From: Leucobacter aridicollis
Lineage (GTDB): Bacteria > Actinomycetota > Actinomycetes > Actinomycetales > Microbacteriaceae
Direction of reading: 5' to 3'
Assembly: GCF_024399335.1 (NCBI RefSeq)
Contig: NZ_CP075339.1
Location: 1,860,001 to 1,924,000, forward strand
DNA length: 64,000 nucleotides
The notes beneath the pieces were generated by a model that did not search any database, had not been told where the DNA came from, and was given only the letters and a program-made list of their open reading frames with translations. Every line of letters begins with the position of its first letter. Position 1 is the stretch's first letter. Shown here piece after piece: positions 44,682 through 57,771 of this stretch. The position numbers and the translations under genes are program-made.

Positions 44682-45707
44682 CTAGCTTGCGGGCGCCGCC
44701 TCAACGAGATCGGACTCCACCTGCTTCGCGCGCTGACGCAGGATGCGCTCGTCGCGCTCCTTGATCTCTCTCTCGCCTACTCGAAGGTGGGCGTAGGCGG
44801 GCGATGCGACGAAGATCGTCGAGTACGCGCCTGCGAGGATGCCGATGAAGAGCGCGAGCGAGATGTCACGCAGCGTACCCGCCCCGAGTAGGCCAGCGCC
44901 AACGAACAGGATCGAGGCGACCGGCAGCAGCGCGACGACTGAGGTGTTGATCGACCGAACAAGGGTCTGGTTCACTGCGAGGTTCACTGCCTCGCTATAT
45001 GTGCGGGAGTCGCTCAGCTCACCAGGGCTCGTGTTCTCGCGGATCTTGTCGAACACCACGACGGTGTCGTACAGGGAGTAGCCAAGGATCGTCAGGAAGC
45101 CAATCATCGCCGCTGGGGTGACCTCAAACCCGGCGAGACCGTAGACGCCCGCTGTAATGATGAGGTCATGGAACAGCGCAAGCATCGCTGCAAGCGACAT
45201 CTTCCAGGTGCGGAAGTAGATCGCCATGACAAGAGCAGCAAGCAGGATGAACACGACGAGGGCGATAATCGCCTGCTTCGTGATGTCTTGCCCCCAGACG
45301 GGGCCGATGAACGAGTACGTGACCTCATCAGCGTCGACTCCGTAGCCCTTGGCGAGCGCTTCGGTGACTGCCTTGTTCTGGGCATCATCGAGCGCTTCGG
45401 TCTGCACGCGGACCTCATTCTGGCCGAGCACCGAGATACGAGGCGCAGAGCCCGGCAGCGTCTCGGCGACAGCCTTGGCGGCCACGTCAGGATCGCGATC
45501 CTGACTGTTCGCCACGTGCACCTGGAACTGGCTTCCACCAGTGAACTCGATTCCCAGCTGGAACCCGCCGCGCAGGAAGGGACCAACGACGGCGATGATC
45601 AACAGGACTGCCGAGATCGTGTACCACAGCTTGCGCCTGCCAACGAAGTCGATCGACTTCTCGCCGGTGTAGAGGGCATTGCCAAATTCAGCGAATGAGC
45701 GAGCCAT
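44682..45707 (-). CDS. secF: protein translocase subunit SecF
   Basis: RND-type partner of SecD that uses the proton gradient to complete protein export. The 341-residue protein has six membrane segments, the conserved first-loop FTGGSQFQV and the TM4-5 region NTSVVALLPVASILFVGAG. ATG at 45707 has AAGGAGA upstream and lies one base after the secD stop. In-frame sequence upstream to 45917 lies inside secD and is rejected. Confidence 0.97.
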   Translation of the reverse strand: MARSFAEFGNALYTGEKSIDFVGRRKLWYTISAVLLIIAVVGPFLRGGFQLGIEFTGGSQFQVHVANSQDRDPDVAAKAVAETLPGSAPRISVLGQNEVRVQTEALDDAQNKAVTEALAKGYGVDADEVTYSFIGPVWGQDITKQAIIALVVFILLAALVMAIYFRTWKMSLAAMLALFHDLIITAGVYGLAGFEVTPAAMIGFLTILGYSLYDTVVVFDKIRENTSPGELSDSRTYSEAVNLAVNQTLVRSINTSVVALLPVASILFVGAGLLGAGTLRDISLALFIGILAGAYSTIFVASPAYAHLRVGEREIKERDERILRQRAKQVESDLVEAAPAS

Positions 45708-45708
45708 T

Positions 45709-47544
45709 TCAGCTCTCCTTTCCTGCGCCGGCAGACTCGGCTGCCTTGCGCTCGGCGATCGTCTGGCGACGCTCGGCCTCACCACGGCTCTTTGCGACCT
45801 TCTTGCCGCTGCCCTTCGAAGCCACGACGGGCTCTCGGAACTTCGCGCGGCCCTGGTAGACGGCGCCAAGCTGGCGGGGATCGAGCCCCGAGAACTTGTA
45901 GCCGCCACTGTAGACACGGGTCCGGGCGAGCAACGTCATCATCGGGTGGGTGAAGAGTGCGACAACGAGCACGTCAACGATCGTTGTCAGGCCCAGGGTG
46001 AACGCGAAGCCCTTCACATTGCCGACGGCGAGGACGAACAGCACGACTGCAGCGAGCAAGTTCACGCCATCGGAGGCGAGGATTGTACGAAGCGCGCGCT
46101 TCCATCCACCCTCGACCGCGGCATTGATGCCGAAGCCGTCGCGCAGCTGGTCTCGGATGCGCTCGAAGTAGACGATAAATGAGTCGGCCGTGAAGCCGAT
46201 GGCAACGATGATGCCCGCGACACCGGCGAGCGACAATCGGTAGCCCTGGCGCCACGAGAAGAACGTGAGCAGCAGGTACGTCAGGATCGCTGCGACCGCC
46301 AGCGAGGCGATAGTGAGCGTGCCGAGCAGTCGGTATTGGAAGAGCGAATACACGACGACGAGGCCGAGGCCGATCAGGCCCGCCAGGAGCCCGCCGAGCA
46401 GCTGGTTTGCACCAAGGGTTGAAGAAATATCTTCCTGGCTCTGCACGGTGAAGCTCATGGGCAAGGCGCCGAACTTCAGCTGATCGGCAAGCACCTGGGC
46501 ACTTTCCTTGGTGAAGTTACCCGAGATCGCCGGGCGACCATCAAGAATCTGCGCGTTCATCGTCGGGGCCGAGATGACCTTGCCGTCAAGCACGAACGCG
46601 AACTGGTTGAGCGGGGGCTGCTTCCCGTAGAGGCGGGTCGAGACCTTGCCGAACTTCTGCGAGCCCTCCTTGTTCATCGTGATTGCGACTTCCCAGCGGC
46701 CAGTAGTGCCGGTGCCGCCCTGAATCGACTGCTGCTGCGAGACAGCATCAGTGATGACGTCACCCGAGAGCTCTACAGGACCGAGGACGTACTTCAGCAT
46801 GCCTGTCTCATCGCACGTGATGAGCGGCTTGTCGTCAGCGGCGTTCGCAACCTCAAGCGCGTTGTCTGATGTGCAAGTGAACGACGCGAACTCCTCGAGA
46901 AGCGCAGGAGTAAGCCAGGCCTGATCCGCCGGATCCGACGGGAGCGGATCCGGGTACAGGTCGCCGGTGTCTGCGTCCGAGGCAGTGCCGTCAGCTGCCG
47001 GCTCGTCTGCCGAGTCGCCAGTGGCGGCATCTGCCGCAGTGTCACCGGCAGCCGCCTCATCGGCGGCATTGTCGCCAGCGGCGGCATCCCCATCCGCGCC
47101 CTCAACGCTTTCGCCGGTGTCCTCGGGCTGCGCCGCACCAGCGGCCGCTTCCAGGAAGACCCCACGGAAGTCGAGCGCAGCCGAAGCCTGGATGCGCTGG
47201 AGCGTTGCGTCATCGACCTTGCCGGGAATCGCAACCGAGATATGGTTGTTTCCCTGCGTGGTGATCTCGGCCTCAGAAACGCCAGAAGCGTTCACTCGCT
47301 GCCTGAGGATCTCCACAGCCTGGTCAAGCTGCTCTCCGGTGACGGCTTTGCCGTCGTTCTGGTTTGCGGCAAGCAGAATCTGCGTGCCGCCCTGCAGGTC
47401 GAGCGCTAGCTTCGGAGTCCAGGTCGCATCACTGCGGAACACACCGAGCGTGATGAGCCCAGTGAGTCCGACAATGATGGCGAGCAGGAAAATGAGCGAG
47501 CGACGTGCGCTCCGCACCGCGGGCGCGACGGATGATTTCGCCAA
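45709..47544 (-). CDS. secD: protein translocase subunit SecD with an acidic insert
   Basis: RND-type Sec accessory protein. The 611-residue protein shows LALDLQGGTQILL after the first membrane segment, the periplasmic P1 region, and a C-terminal membrane domain with GVAGIIVAIGFTADSFIVYFERIRDQ. A stretch of about 60 residues rich in Ala, Asp and Gly (about 135-195, AAAGDNAADEAAAGDTAADA) is inserted in the periplasmic part. It precedes secF by one base and follows yajC by 52 bases, the standard order. Confidence 0.97.
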   Translation of the reverse strand: MAKSSVAPAVRSARRSLIFLLAIIVGLTGLITLGVFRSDATWTPKLALDLQGGTQILLAANQNDGKAVTGEQLDQAVEILRQRVNASGVSEAEITTQGNNHISVAIPGKVDDATLQRIQASAALDFRGVFLEAAAGAAQPEDTGESVEGADGDAAAGDNAADEAAAGDTAADAATGDSADEPAADGTASDADTGDLYPDPLPSDPADQAWLTPALLEEFASFTCTSDNALEVANAADDKPLITCDETGMLKYVLGPVELSGDVITDAVSQQQSIQGGTGTTGRWEVAITMNKEGSQKFGKVSTRLYGKQPPLNQFAFVLDGKVISAPTMNAQILDGRPAISGNFTKESAQVLADQLKFGALPMSFTVQSQEDISSTLGANQLLGGLLAGLIGLGLVVVYSLFQYRLLGTLTIASLAVAAILTYLLLTFFSWRQGYRLSLAGVAGIIVAIGFTADSFIVYFERIRDQLRDGFGINAAVEGGWKRALRTILASDGVNLLAAVVLFVLAVGNVKGFAFTLGLTTIVDVLVVALFTHPMMTLLARTRVYSGGYKFSGLDPRQLGAVYQGRAKFREPVVASKGSGKKVAKSRGEAERRQTIAERKAAESAGAGKES

Positions 47545-47596
47545 GACAGCTGTCTCGCTTTCAGATAACGGTGTGAAGCATCACACCGGAGGGTCC

Positions 47597-48076
47597 TTAC
47601 TCCTTGTCGGAGTTCTTGTCGTCGCGCTTCTCAGCGGTGGTTGCACCGCCGAGATCTGTCGCTGCATCGATTGTTGAATCGACTGCCGAATCAGTTGCCG
47701 AATCAACTGTCGACTCTGCCTCAGTCGCTGCGTCATCAGCCGCAGCGAAGCGCTCGCCAAACTCTGGGTCGTCGTCGGGAGCGAGCGTCGCTGCTTCGTT
47801 CTCCTCAACGGGTGCATCTGCGGGGGTCACAATCTGGCCGACAGCGTTGCGGTGGACAACGAGCGTGCTCGTGCCGCTCTGCACGGTGACGCGGTTCTCT
47901 TCCTCATCGACAGAAACGATGGTGCCGTAGATCCCTGACTGAAGCATGACCTCTGCACCCGGCTGCATGTTGTTCTGCATCTCTGCCATCTGCGCCTGGC
48001 GCTTCTTGCTGTTGCGGAACATGAAGAAAATGAGCACGGCGACGAGGCCAAGCATGATGAGTGTCATCGGATCCAT
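47597..48076 (-). CDS. yajC: preprotein translocase subunit YajC with long acidic tail
   Basis: Small Sec accessory. The 159-residue protein has one N-terminal membrane segment (LIMLGLVAVLIFFMFRNSKKRQAQM), and the conserved MQPGAEVMLQSGIYGTIVSVDEEENRVTVQ. After about residue 95 a low-complexity Asp/Ala/Thr/Ser tail follows, with repeated SAVDSTID-type units. Usual YajC is about 100-120 residues. GGAAGGG precedes the ATG. Confidence 0.95.
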   Translation of the reverse strand: MDPMTLIMLGLVAVLIFFMFRNSKKRQAQMAEMQNNMQPGAEVMLQSGIYGTIVSVDEEENRVTVQSGTSTLVVHRNAVGQIVTPADAPVEENEAATLAPDDDPEFGERFAAADDAATEAESTVDSATDSAVDSTIDAATDLGGATTAEKRDDKNSDKE

Positions 48077-48167
48077 GAGGCGGAGACCCTTCCAAAGTTA
48101 GTGAGCGCGCCCTTGAACACGCACGGACTGCACAAGTCTAGCGGGGTTTCCTGCGAGCGCCAGCACC

Positions 48168-49175
48168 CTACGGGGATGGTGGGGCGATCCCCAGATGCGC
48201 CCACCCGAGCGAGGTCGCGATACGGCCACGCGGGGACCTTGCAATAAGGCCAGCCCGCATGAGGAACGGCTCGACAACGGATTCGATCGTCTCAGCCTCT
48301 TCCCCGACCGAGGCCGCCAGAGTCGAGAGCCCGACCGGTCCGCCAGCAAAGCGCTCGACGATGATTCGCAGCACCTCCCGGTCGAGCCTGTCGAGCCCGT
48401 GCTCGTCGACGTCATACAGCGAGAGCGCGGCCCGAACAGAACGCTCGTCGGGCTGGGTGCCGTGCACCAGCGTGTAGTCCCGCACTCGACGCAGAAGCCT
48501 GTTCGCGATGCGCGGCGTCCCGCGCGAGCGCCCGGCGATCTCGACGACTCCGGCATCGTGGAGCGGAAAGTCGAGTAGTCCCGCGGCGCGGCTCAGTACC
48601 CCCTCCAGCTCAGAGGTGGCGTAGTACTCGAGGTGCGCGGTAAACCCGAACCTGTCGCGCAGCGGATTCGGCAGCAGGCCAGCTCGCGTCGTCGCACCGA
48701 CAAGGGTAAAGGGGGCAAGCTCGAGCGGAACCGACGTTGCCCCTGCGCCCTTACCAACCATGATGTCGACTTTGAAGTCTTCCATCGCAAGGTAGAGCAT
48801 CTCCTCGGCGCTGCGTGCCATTCGGTGAATCTCATCGATGAACAACACCTCACCGGGCGTGAGTGCCGATAGCACCGCAGCGAGATCACCTGCGTGCTGG
48901 ATCGCGGGGCCAGACGTCTGCTGGAGCGGCACCCCGAGCTCGGTCGCCACGATCATCGACAGAGTTGTCTTACCAAGGCCCGGCGGCCCGGCAAGCAAAA
49001 TATGGTCGGGCGTGCGGCCGTCAATCTGGGCTGCCCCGAGGAGCAGGCCGAGCTGCTCACGAACCTTTTCTTGTCCGACAAACTCGGCGAGCGATCCTGG
49101 CCGGAGCGCGCCCTCGTAGCTCACCTCGGTTGGCAGCGCCTGGGGTGAGAGCTCCCCGGACATTGGCGCGCTCAT
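48168..49175 (-). CDS. ruvB: Holliday junction branch migration ATPase RuvB
   Basis: Hexameric motor that moves Holliday junctions. The 335-residue protein has Walker A GPPGLGKT (63-70), Walker B FIDEIHRM and the C-terminal winged-helix domain. It overlaps ruvA by four bases (ATGA). The LexA-type box upstream of ruvA would put it under SOS control. Confidence 0.97.
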   Translation of the reverse strand: MSAPMSGELSPQALPTEVSYEGALRPGSLAEFVGQEKVREQLGLLLGAAQIDGRTPDHILLAGPPGLGKTTLSMIVATELGVPLQQTSGPAIQHAGDLAAVLSALTPGEVLFIDEIHRMARSAEEMLYLAMEDFKVDIMVGKGAGATSVPLELAPFTLVGATTRAGLLPNPLRDRFGFTAHLEYYATSELEGVLSRAAGLLDFPLHDAGVVEIAGRSRGTPRIANRLLRRVRDYTLVHGTQPDERSVRAALSLYDVDEHGLDRLDREVLRIIVERFAGGPVGLSTLAASVGEEAETIESVVEPFLMRAGLIARSPRGRIATSLGWAHLGIAPPSP

Positions 49176-49780
49176 CGGCGCCCCCGCTGCAGCAGAGTGA
49201 GCGCAGCTCGTAGCAGTTGCGCGTTCGTCATCTCGGCGCCGGCGTCACGGGCATCACTCACCGCCTGACGGGCCTCACCCTCGCTCCAGCCGAGTCCCTG
49301 CAGGCCCTCGGTGACGGCTTCGATCAGCGCTTCGTCCGGGGCGGCAACCACCGCCTCCTCGCCGGCGTCCTCGAACGCGAGCGCGCTCAGCTTGCCAGCG
49401 AGCGAAACAGTGATGAGCTTTGCGGTCTTCGGGCCGATCCCAGACACCTTGCGAAACGGCTTATCGTCTTCGGCGGTGACTGCGCGAACAATCTCGCCCG
49501 GCGACAGCTCAGAGAGCACGCCGAGGCCGGATCGGGGCCCGACTCCCGAGACGCCGATCAAGAACCCGAATGTCGCGAGCTCCGCCTCGGTCTCGAAGCC
49601 GTAGAGCGTGAGCGAATCCTCGCGCACAACAAGCGAGGTGTGCAAGAAGAGTTGCTCCCCCGGTGTGCGCTGCGCCATGCGACCGCTCGGCACCTCAACA
49701 CGCATGCCGACACCGCCAACACCAAGCACTACCCAGCCGGCACCAGAGGCCAGCACTTCACCGCGTAACGAAGCAATCAC
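49172..49780 (-). CDS. ruvA: Holliday junction DNA helicase subunit RuvA
   Basis: Binds four-way junctions and loads RuvB. The 202-residue protein has the N-terminal OB domain ([29 protein letters not shown]), the HhH tandem ([30 protein letters not shown]) and the C-terminal UBA-like domain that contacts RuvB. It starts with GTG six bases after TAGGCT, so it is probably leaderless. A LexA-like box lies 52 bases upstream. ruvC, usually just upstream in actinobacteria, is not here; leuA occupies that place. Confidence 0.97.
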   Translation of the reverse strand: MIASLRGEVLASGAGWVVLGVGGVGMRVEVPSGRMAQRTPGEQLFLHTSLVVREDSLTLYGFETEAELATFGFLIGVSGVGPRSGLGVLSELSPGEIVRAVTAEDDKPFRKVSGIGPKTAKLITVSLAGKLSALAFEDAGEEAVVAAPDEALIEAVTEGLQGLGWSEGEARQAVSDARDAGAEMTNAQLLRAALTLLQRGRR

Positions 49781-49786
49781 ACGCCA

Positions 49787-49792
49787 AGCCTA
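49787..49792 (-). promoter_or_regulatory. -10 box, leaderless start of ruvA
   Basis: TAGGCT on the minus strand, six bases before the GTG at 49780. Confidence 0.45.
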
Positions 49793-49807
49793 TGGGGATG
49801 ACGCACA

Positions 49808-49869
49808 AACCCCGCTGCGCCACACCGCAAATTCGAACATATGTGCGAATAGGGTGGGGCAGCGGGGTT
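49808..49869 (-). terminator. leuA terminator enclosing a LexA box
   Basis: GCAGCGGGGTT and AACCCCGCTGC form a perfect 11-bp stem with a 40-base loop, 14 bases after the leuA stop. A short T-rich tail (GGTTTGTG on the minus strand) follows. The LexA-type palindrome lies inside the loop. Confidence 0.5.
49833..49848. promoter_or_regulatory. LexA (SOS) box upstream of ruvAB
   Basis: TCGAACATATGTGCGA matches the actinobacterial SOS box TCGAAC-N4-GTTCGA at all but one defined position. It lies about 40 bases upstream of the ruvA -10 box. ruv genes are SOS-controlled in many bacteria. Confidence 0.65.
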
Positions 49870-49883
49870 CTGCACCGAGGGAG

Positions 49884-53607
<3,724 letters not shown>

Positions 53608-53611
<4 letters not shown>

Positions 53612-53994
53612 TGGGCCCGCGGCTGGTACCGTGCGTCTCCCAAGCCGATGATGAAGTATCCGATGACGGGGAACATCCACAACAGGAAGACTGAGAATGC
53701 GCCACCCTTCCCGAAGTTGGCACCGAGGCGCAGGGCGACGAAAATCGCGAAGATAAAGCCGACGATCGGAATCAGATAGAGCAGCGACATCCACGCCGAG
53801 TAGCCCGCGATCTTCACGACGAGGATCACGTTCACGATGGGAATGAACGCGAGGATTCCGGGGTAGCCGGCCTTCGAGAACATCTTCCACGCAGCAATCG
53901 CGAATACCACGTAGAAGATGATGGCGATGACAGAGGTCGTGCCTGAGAAGATCGCGGCAATTGCCTCGTCCATTGGCGTATTCGATGGGAGCAT
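53608..53994 (-). CDS. DUF5684-type small membrane protein
   Basis: A 128-residue protein with four hydrophobic segments and the family pattern WKMFSKAGYPGILAFIPIVN followed by a second IPIVG turn. Proteins with this fold often occur beside signal peptidase or envelope genes; the function is unknown. ATG at 53994 is seven bases behind TAGACT, consistent with a leaderless mRNA. It converges with the DUF2207 gene, with overlapping stop codons. Confidence 0.8.
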
Positions 53995-54001
53995 GCGGAC
54001 A

Positions 54002-54007
54002 AGTCTA
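54002..54007 (-). promoter_or_regulatory. -10 box, leaderless start of the DUF5684 gene
   Basis: TAGACT on the minus strand, seven bases before the ATG at 53994. Confidence 0.45.
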
Positions 54008-54269
54008 TGAGTCTGAGCGGCCCGCGTCGACGTTCATCGAGCTGAACGGATCAACGGCGCCTGAAACCACACGCTACGGCCGCCCAGCAGGCTAGCTGAA
54101 TAGGAGCAACGACGGGTTCGCGACGTCGCCAGTGATGCCGGCAGCTCCACTTACCACACGCGGCAACGGGACGAGCGCTTGGATGTTAGCGCCGGAGCCA
54201 CCAGCGCGCAGCCGGTGGGCTCTGGGGGCTCCCACCGGCTACAGCGTCGCGTGCGTGCGCACTGGCTCG
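54008..54269. other. intergenic region era-DUF5684
   Basis: No coding region is supported. It holds the era terminator hairpin at 54210-54240 and nothing else I can name. Confidence 0.3.
54210..54240 (-). terminator. terminator of the hrcA-era gene set
   Basis: AGCCGGTGGG and CCCACCGGCT form a perfect 10-bp stem with an 11-base loop, 29 bases after the era stop. No T-run follows. Confidence 0.55.
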
Positions 54270-55241
54270 CTAGAACCCAAGCCTGCCGAGCGCCTTCGGG
54301 TCGCGCTGCCACTCCTTCATCACCTTCACGCGGAGCGACAGATAGACCCTGCGTCCGAGCAACGCCTCGATCTCGCGCCGTGCGTCTTCGCCAATCTGAC
54401 GCAGGCGAGAGCCACCTTTGCCGATAACGATGCCCTTCTGACTGTCGCGCTCGACGTAGAGCGATGCATAAAGCTCGAGCAGCCCAAGTTCGCCCTCGCT
54501 CTCTGGCTCACGCTCTTCGCGGTCGTCGACGGTCACAGCGAGTGAGTGTGGAAGCTCCTCACGGGCTTCGCGGAGCGCTGCCTCGCGAATAAGTTCGGCG
54601 ATCCTGTCGTCTTCAGACTCGTCTGTTGACGACTCATCGTCGTAGAGCGGCGGCGACACAGGCATCAGCTGCAGCAGCTCATCGCTCAAGATGTCGAGCT
54701 GCTCTCTGGTGACAGCAGAAATCGGCACCACTGCGTCCCACTCGCGCAGCTCCCCCAGGCGCAGGAGTTGGTCAAAGATCTCCGACTTTGATGCCTCGTC
54801 AACCTTCGTGAGAATCGCAACCTTCTTCGCCCGCGGAAAATCGTTCAGCCTGTCATTGATGAACCTGTCGCCAGGACCGAGCTTCTCATTCGCTGGGACG
54901 CAAAACCCGATGACGTCGACGTCGCCGAGCATCGACTCGACGAGCGCATTCAGGCGCTCGCCCAGCAGCGTACGGGGACGGTGGATGCCGGGAGTGTCGA
55001 CGATGATGAGCTGGCCGTCTGGCCTGTGCGCGATGCCGCGGATCGCCCGGCGCGTGGTTTGCGGTTTCGGGCTCGTGATCGCGATCTTCTCACCAACGAG
55101 CGCGTTCGTCAGCGTCGACTTACCGACGTTCGGACGGCCGACGAATGAGACAAATCCTGCCCGGAAATTCTCGCTCGCGGGCACCTCACCACCATTCGCA
55201 GTGTCTGCTGCCTCTGGACTGTTCGTGTCGGGTACGTTCAT
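54270..55241 (-). CDS. era: GTPase Era
   Basis: Essential GTPase for 30S maturation. The 323-residue protein has G1 GRPNVGKS (35-42), the Era switch SPKPQTTR, G3 DTPG (82-85), G4 TKVD and a C-terminal KH domain (GIVIGKGGSRLRQIGEDARREIE). A charged insert (DDESSTDESEDD) lies before the KH domain. It overlaps the CBS gene by four bases and is the last gene of the hrcA-led set. Confidence 0.97.
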   Translation of the reverse strand: MNVPDTNSPEAADTANGGEVPASENFRAGFVSFVGRPNVGKSTLTNALVGEKIAITSPKPQTTRRAIRGIAHRPDGQLIIVDTPGIHRPRTLLGERLNALVESMLGDVDVIGFCVPANEKLGPGDRFINDRLNDFPRAKKVAILTKVDEASKSEIFDQLLRLGELREWDAVVPISAVTREQLDILSDELLQLMPVSPPLYDDESSTDESEDDRIAELIREAALREAREELPHSLAVTVDDREEREPESEGELGLLELYASLYVERDSQKGIVIGKGGSRLRQIGEDARREIEALLGRRVYLSLRVKVMKEWQRDPKALGRLGF

Positions 55242-56152
55242 GCGGTGTCCTCAGGGGTCTGTGCCGCGGGCTCCGCGGGTTCGTGAATCGCGCGGGCGCG
55301 CGCGGTAATGAGTCGTTTGCGTCGGCGCTCGGTGTCGATGGCCTCGAGCTCGATGCCCTCGCCCCTCACGCGATCGCCAACCTCCGGCAGCCTGCCAAGC
55401 CACTTGGCGAAGAGTCCGCCGACCGTATCGACCTCCTCATCGTCGAGCTCGATCTCGAAGAGCTCTCCAAGGTCGTCGATGGGCAACATGGCGCTCACAA
55501 GAAACAGGCCAGGGGCCTCCTCGACAACCTCTGGGGTTTCGCGGTCGTGCTCGTCGCTAATGTCGCCGAGCACCTCCTCGATGAGGTCCTCGAGGGTGAC
55601 AAGCCCGGAAATGCCTCCGTACTCGTCGACGACGAGTGCGAGATGGTTCGACTCTTGCTGCATCCGACGCAGCAGCTTATCGGCGCGTTGCACCTCGGGC
55701 ACAAACATCGCGGGCTTCATGATTCGGGTAACGAGGACCTCTTCTGCTTCTTCAGGTCGCCGCAGTACGAAGCCGCTCGCATCCCGTAGGTACATCACCC
55801 CGAGTACCTCATCAACATCATCACCGACGACCGGAACACGTGAGTGTCGCGAGTTCAACAGCAGCTCGAGTCCGTCTCGGATGGACACCTCAGAGTCGAC
55901 CGTGACCATGTCGGTGCGGGGCACCATGACCTCTCGCACGAGCGTGTCGCCGAACTCCACAATCGAGTGGATGTAGTCCCTGTCGCCTTCCTCGAGGAGG
56001 GCGAGTTCGGTCGCCTGGTCAACCATCGACAACAACTGCTGCTCGTCGCGCACGCGGCCACGACCGAGAGCTACGCGCTCAGCAATCCGCCGGACAGCGG
56101 TGCTCGCGCGCTCGAACAGCGGCGGGAGGTCGTCGTCGCTCACCGAGCTCAC
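55238..56152 (-). CDS. CorC/HlyC-type CBS-pair protein (hemolysin family)
   Basis: A 304-residue soluble protein with a CBS pair (VPRTDMVTVDSEVSIRDGLELLL and RIMKPAMFVPEVQRADKLLRRM) and the C-terminal CorC/HlyC FAD-binding-like domain. It lacks the CNNM membrane domain found in longer relatives, as does CorC. The hemolysin name is historical; relatives act in Mg/Co efflux. It sits between ybeY and era, overlapping both by four bases. Confidence 0.9.
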   Translation of the reverse strand: MSSVSDDDLPPLFERASTAVRRIAERVALGRGRVRDEQQLLSMVDQATELALLEEGDRDYIHSIVEFGDTLVREVMVPRTDMVTVDSEVSIRDGLELLLNSRHSRVPVVGDDVDEVLGVMYLRDASGFVLRRPEEAEEVLVTRIMKPAMFVPEVQRADKLLRRMQQESNHLALVVDEYGGISGLVTLEDLIEEVLGDISDEHDRETPEVVEEAPGLFLVSAMLPIDDLGELFEIELDDEEVDTVGGLFAKWLGRLPEVGDRVRGEGIELEAIDTERRRKRLITARARAIHEPAEPAAQTPEDTA

Positions 56153-56604
56153 CGTTCTCGAGTGCTAAACGCGAGAACAAGATCGCGCTGCAGGCCGAAC
56201 ATCTCGGCCTCCTCATCGGGGGTGCCATGATCGAAGCCGAGCAGGTGAAGCATGCCGTGCGTGACGAGCACGGTGAGCTCCTGCTCGAGTGAATGACCGG
56301 CGTTCTCGGCTTGCACGAGGGCGACCTGCGGGCACACAACGATGTCGCCGAGCAGACCTGCGGGCGCCTGTGCGTCGGGTCGCCCGGGGCGCAGCTCGTC
56401 CATCGGGAAACTGAGCACGTCTGTCGGTCCAGGCTCGTCCATCCACTGGACGTGCAGCTGTTCGATCGCTGCCTCGTCGACGAACATGAGGCTGAGCTCG
56501 GTATCGGGGTGCACGTACATCGATTCGAGCACAAAGCTCACGAGCCGCTGCAGCCGGTCTTCGCCGACGGCGACCCCTGATTCATTGTTGATCTCGACGC
56601 TCAT
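56149..56604 (-). CDS. ybeY: endoribonuclease YbeY
   Basis: Metal-dependent RNase for 16S 3'-end maturation and 70S quality control. The 151-residue protein shows the zinc motif HGMLHLLGFDH (His116, His120, His126) and the Arg-rich N-terminal pattern. Four-base overlaps with phoH and the CBS gene indicate coupled translation. Confidence 0.96.
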   Translation of the reverse strand: MSVEINNESGVAVGEDRLQRLVSFVLESMYVHPDTELSLMFVDEAAIEQLHVQWMDEPGPTDVLSFPMDELRPGRPDAQAPAGLLGDIVVCPQVALVQAENAGHSLEQELTVLVTHGMLHLLGFDHGTPDEEAEMFGLQRDLVLAFSTRER

Positions 56605-57743
56605 CGGTCGCGCTTCCCTTCTGTAATGTCTGTGGTGTCCGTGTCAGGGGCGGCTTCGCCAGTGCTCTCGTGGCCAGTGCTCTCGTGGCCAGTGCTCGAG
56701 TTGCCGTTCGAGCGCGAGCCCAACTTCCCCGGCCCGCCCGTTTGGCGCTCATCGTACGAGGCATACGCGTCGACGATCCTGCCGACGAGGCTGTGTCGAA
56801 CTATGTCGTCCGCGGTGAGTTCGGCGAAATGAATATCTTCGACGCCGCGCAAGATGCGAGTCACGACGCGCAACCCGCTCTGCTTGATCGGCAGGTCGAC
56901 CTGCGTCATATCCCCTGTGACGACAATCTTCGAGCCGTAGCCGAGCCGGGTCAGAAACATCTTCATCTGTTCCGGCGTCGTGTTCTGCGCCTCGTCGAGC
57001 ACAACGAACGCCTCATTGAGCGTGCGACCGCGCATGTATGCGAGTGGCGCGACCTCGATTGTGCCGTTCGCGAGTAGCTTCGGTACGAGATCCTGATCCA
57101 TCATCGAGCCGACCGCGTCAAACAACGGCCGCAGGTACGGGTCGATCTTGTCCTCAAGGCTCCCAGGAAGGTACCCGAGGCGCTCGCCAGCCTCAACGGC
57201 TGGCCGAGTGAGCACAATCTTCGAGACCTCGCGCCGCTGCAGCGCCTGTACAGCCTTCGCCATCGCCAGATACGTCTTGCCTGTGCCCGCTGGGCCGAGC
57301 CCGAACACAATTGTGTTCGCGTCGATCGCGTTCACGTATTCGCGCTGCCCCTGCGTCTGCGGACGAACCGAGTTACCGCGCACGGTCAGGATCGGCTCGC
57401 TCAGGGTGATCGCGGCGCGCGGTCCGTCTCCGTCGCGCACCATTTTTGCGATCGCGCGCACGTCGGTGCGCGACACAGTACCGCTTCGGCGCGCAAGTTC
57501 GAGAATCTCGCGCACGAGCTGCTCCGCAGCTCGGACGGCGCTCGTCTCGCCGCGGATTGACAGCACGTCGTTGCGTGCGTTGAACTGCACGTTTGGGTGC
57601 TGCGATTCGAGGTCGGCAAGGAGTTGGTCTCGGTGGCCGAGGAATGACGCGAGTTCGACACCTGTGAGTGTCACGGTGCGCTCAAGCTGCGGTTCCGTCC
57701 GCCGCTCGCCAGGCGCGTCGGCCTCGGCGTCGTTCCCCGTCAT
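56601..57743 (-). CDS. phoH: PhoH-family ATPase
   Basis: Predicted ATPase of the PhoH-like family, usually next to ybeY and linked to RNA metabolism. About 380 residues from the ATG at 57743. Walker A is GPAGTGKT (150-157), and VVLDEAQNTTPEQMKMFLTRLG gives Walker B and the following helix. The C-terminus carries repeated STGHESTGHESTG encoded by 15-base tandem DNA repeats. A TTG at 57800 would start inside the HIT gene and is less likely. Confidence 0.93.
   Translation of the reverse strand: MTGNDAEADAPGERRTEPQLERTVTLTGVELASFLGHRDQLLADLESQHPNVQFNARNDVLSIRGETSAVRAAEQLVREILELARRSGTVSRTDVRAIAKMVRDGDGPRAAITLSEPILTVRGNSVRPQTQGQREYVNAIDANTIVFGLGPAGTGKTYLAMAKAVQALQRREVSKIVLTRPAVEAGERLGYLPGSLEDKIDPYLRPLFDAVGSMMDQDLVPKLLANGTIEVAPLAYMRGRTLNEAFVVLDEAQNTTPEQMKMFLTRLGYGSKIVVTGDMTQVDLPIKQSGLRVVTRILRGVEDIHFAELTADDIVRHSLVGRIVDAYASYDERQTGGPGKLGSRSNGNSSTGHESTGHESTGEAAPDTDTTDITEGKRDR
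56658..56698. repeat. 15-bp tandem repeat in the phoH 3' end
   Basis: GCCAGTGCTCTCGTG occurs twice in full and a third time in part, encoding (STGHE)n on the minus strand. The frame is kept because the unit is 15 bases. Confidence 0.7.
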
Positions 57744-57771
57744 GTCGCGCTCGGCTCGCGGCGCGTTCGGT

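Noticed and set aside
55238..56152. Virulence haemolysin
   Set aside because: The hemolysin name of the CorC/HlyC family is historical. The protein is a CBS-pair protein in a housekeeping operon.
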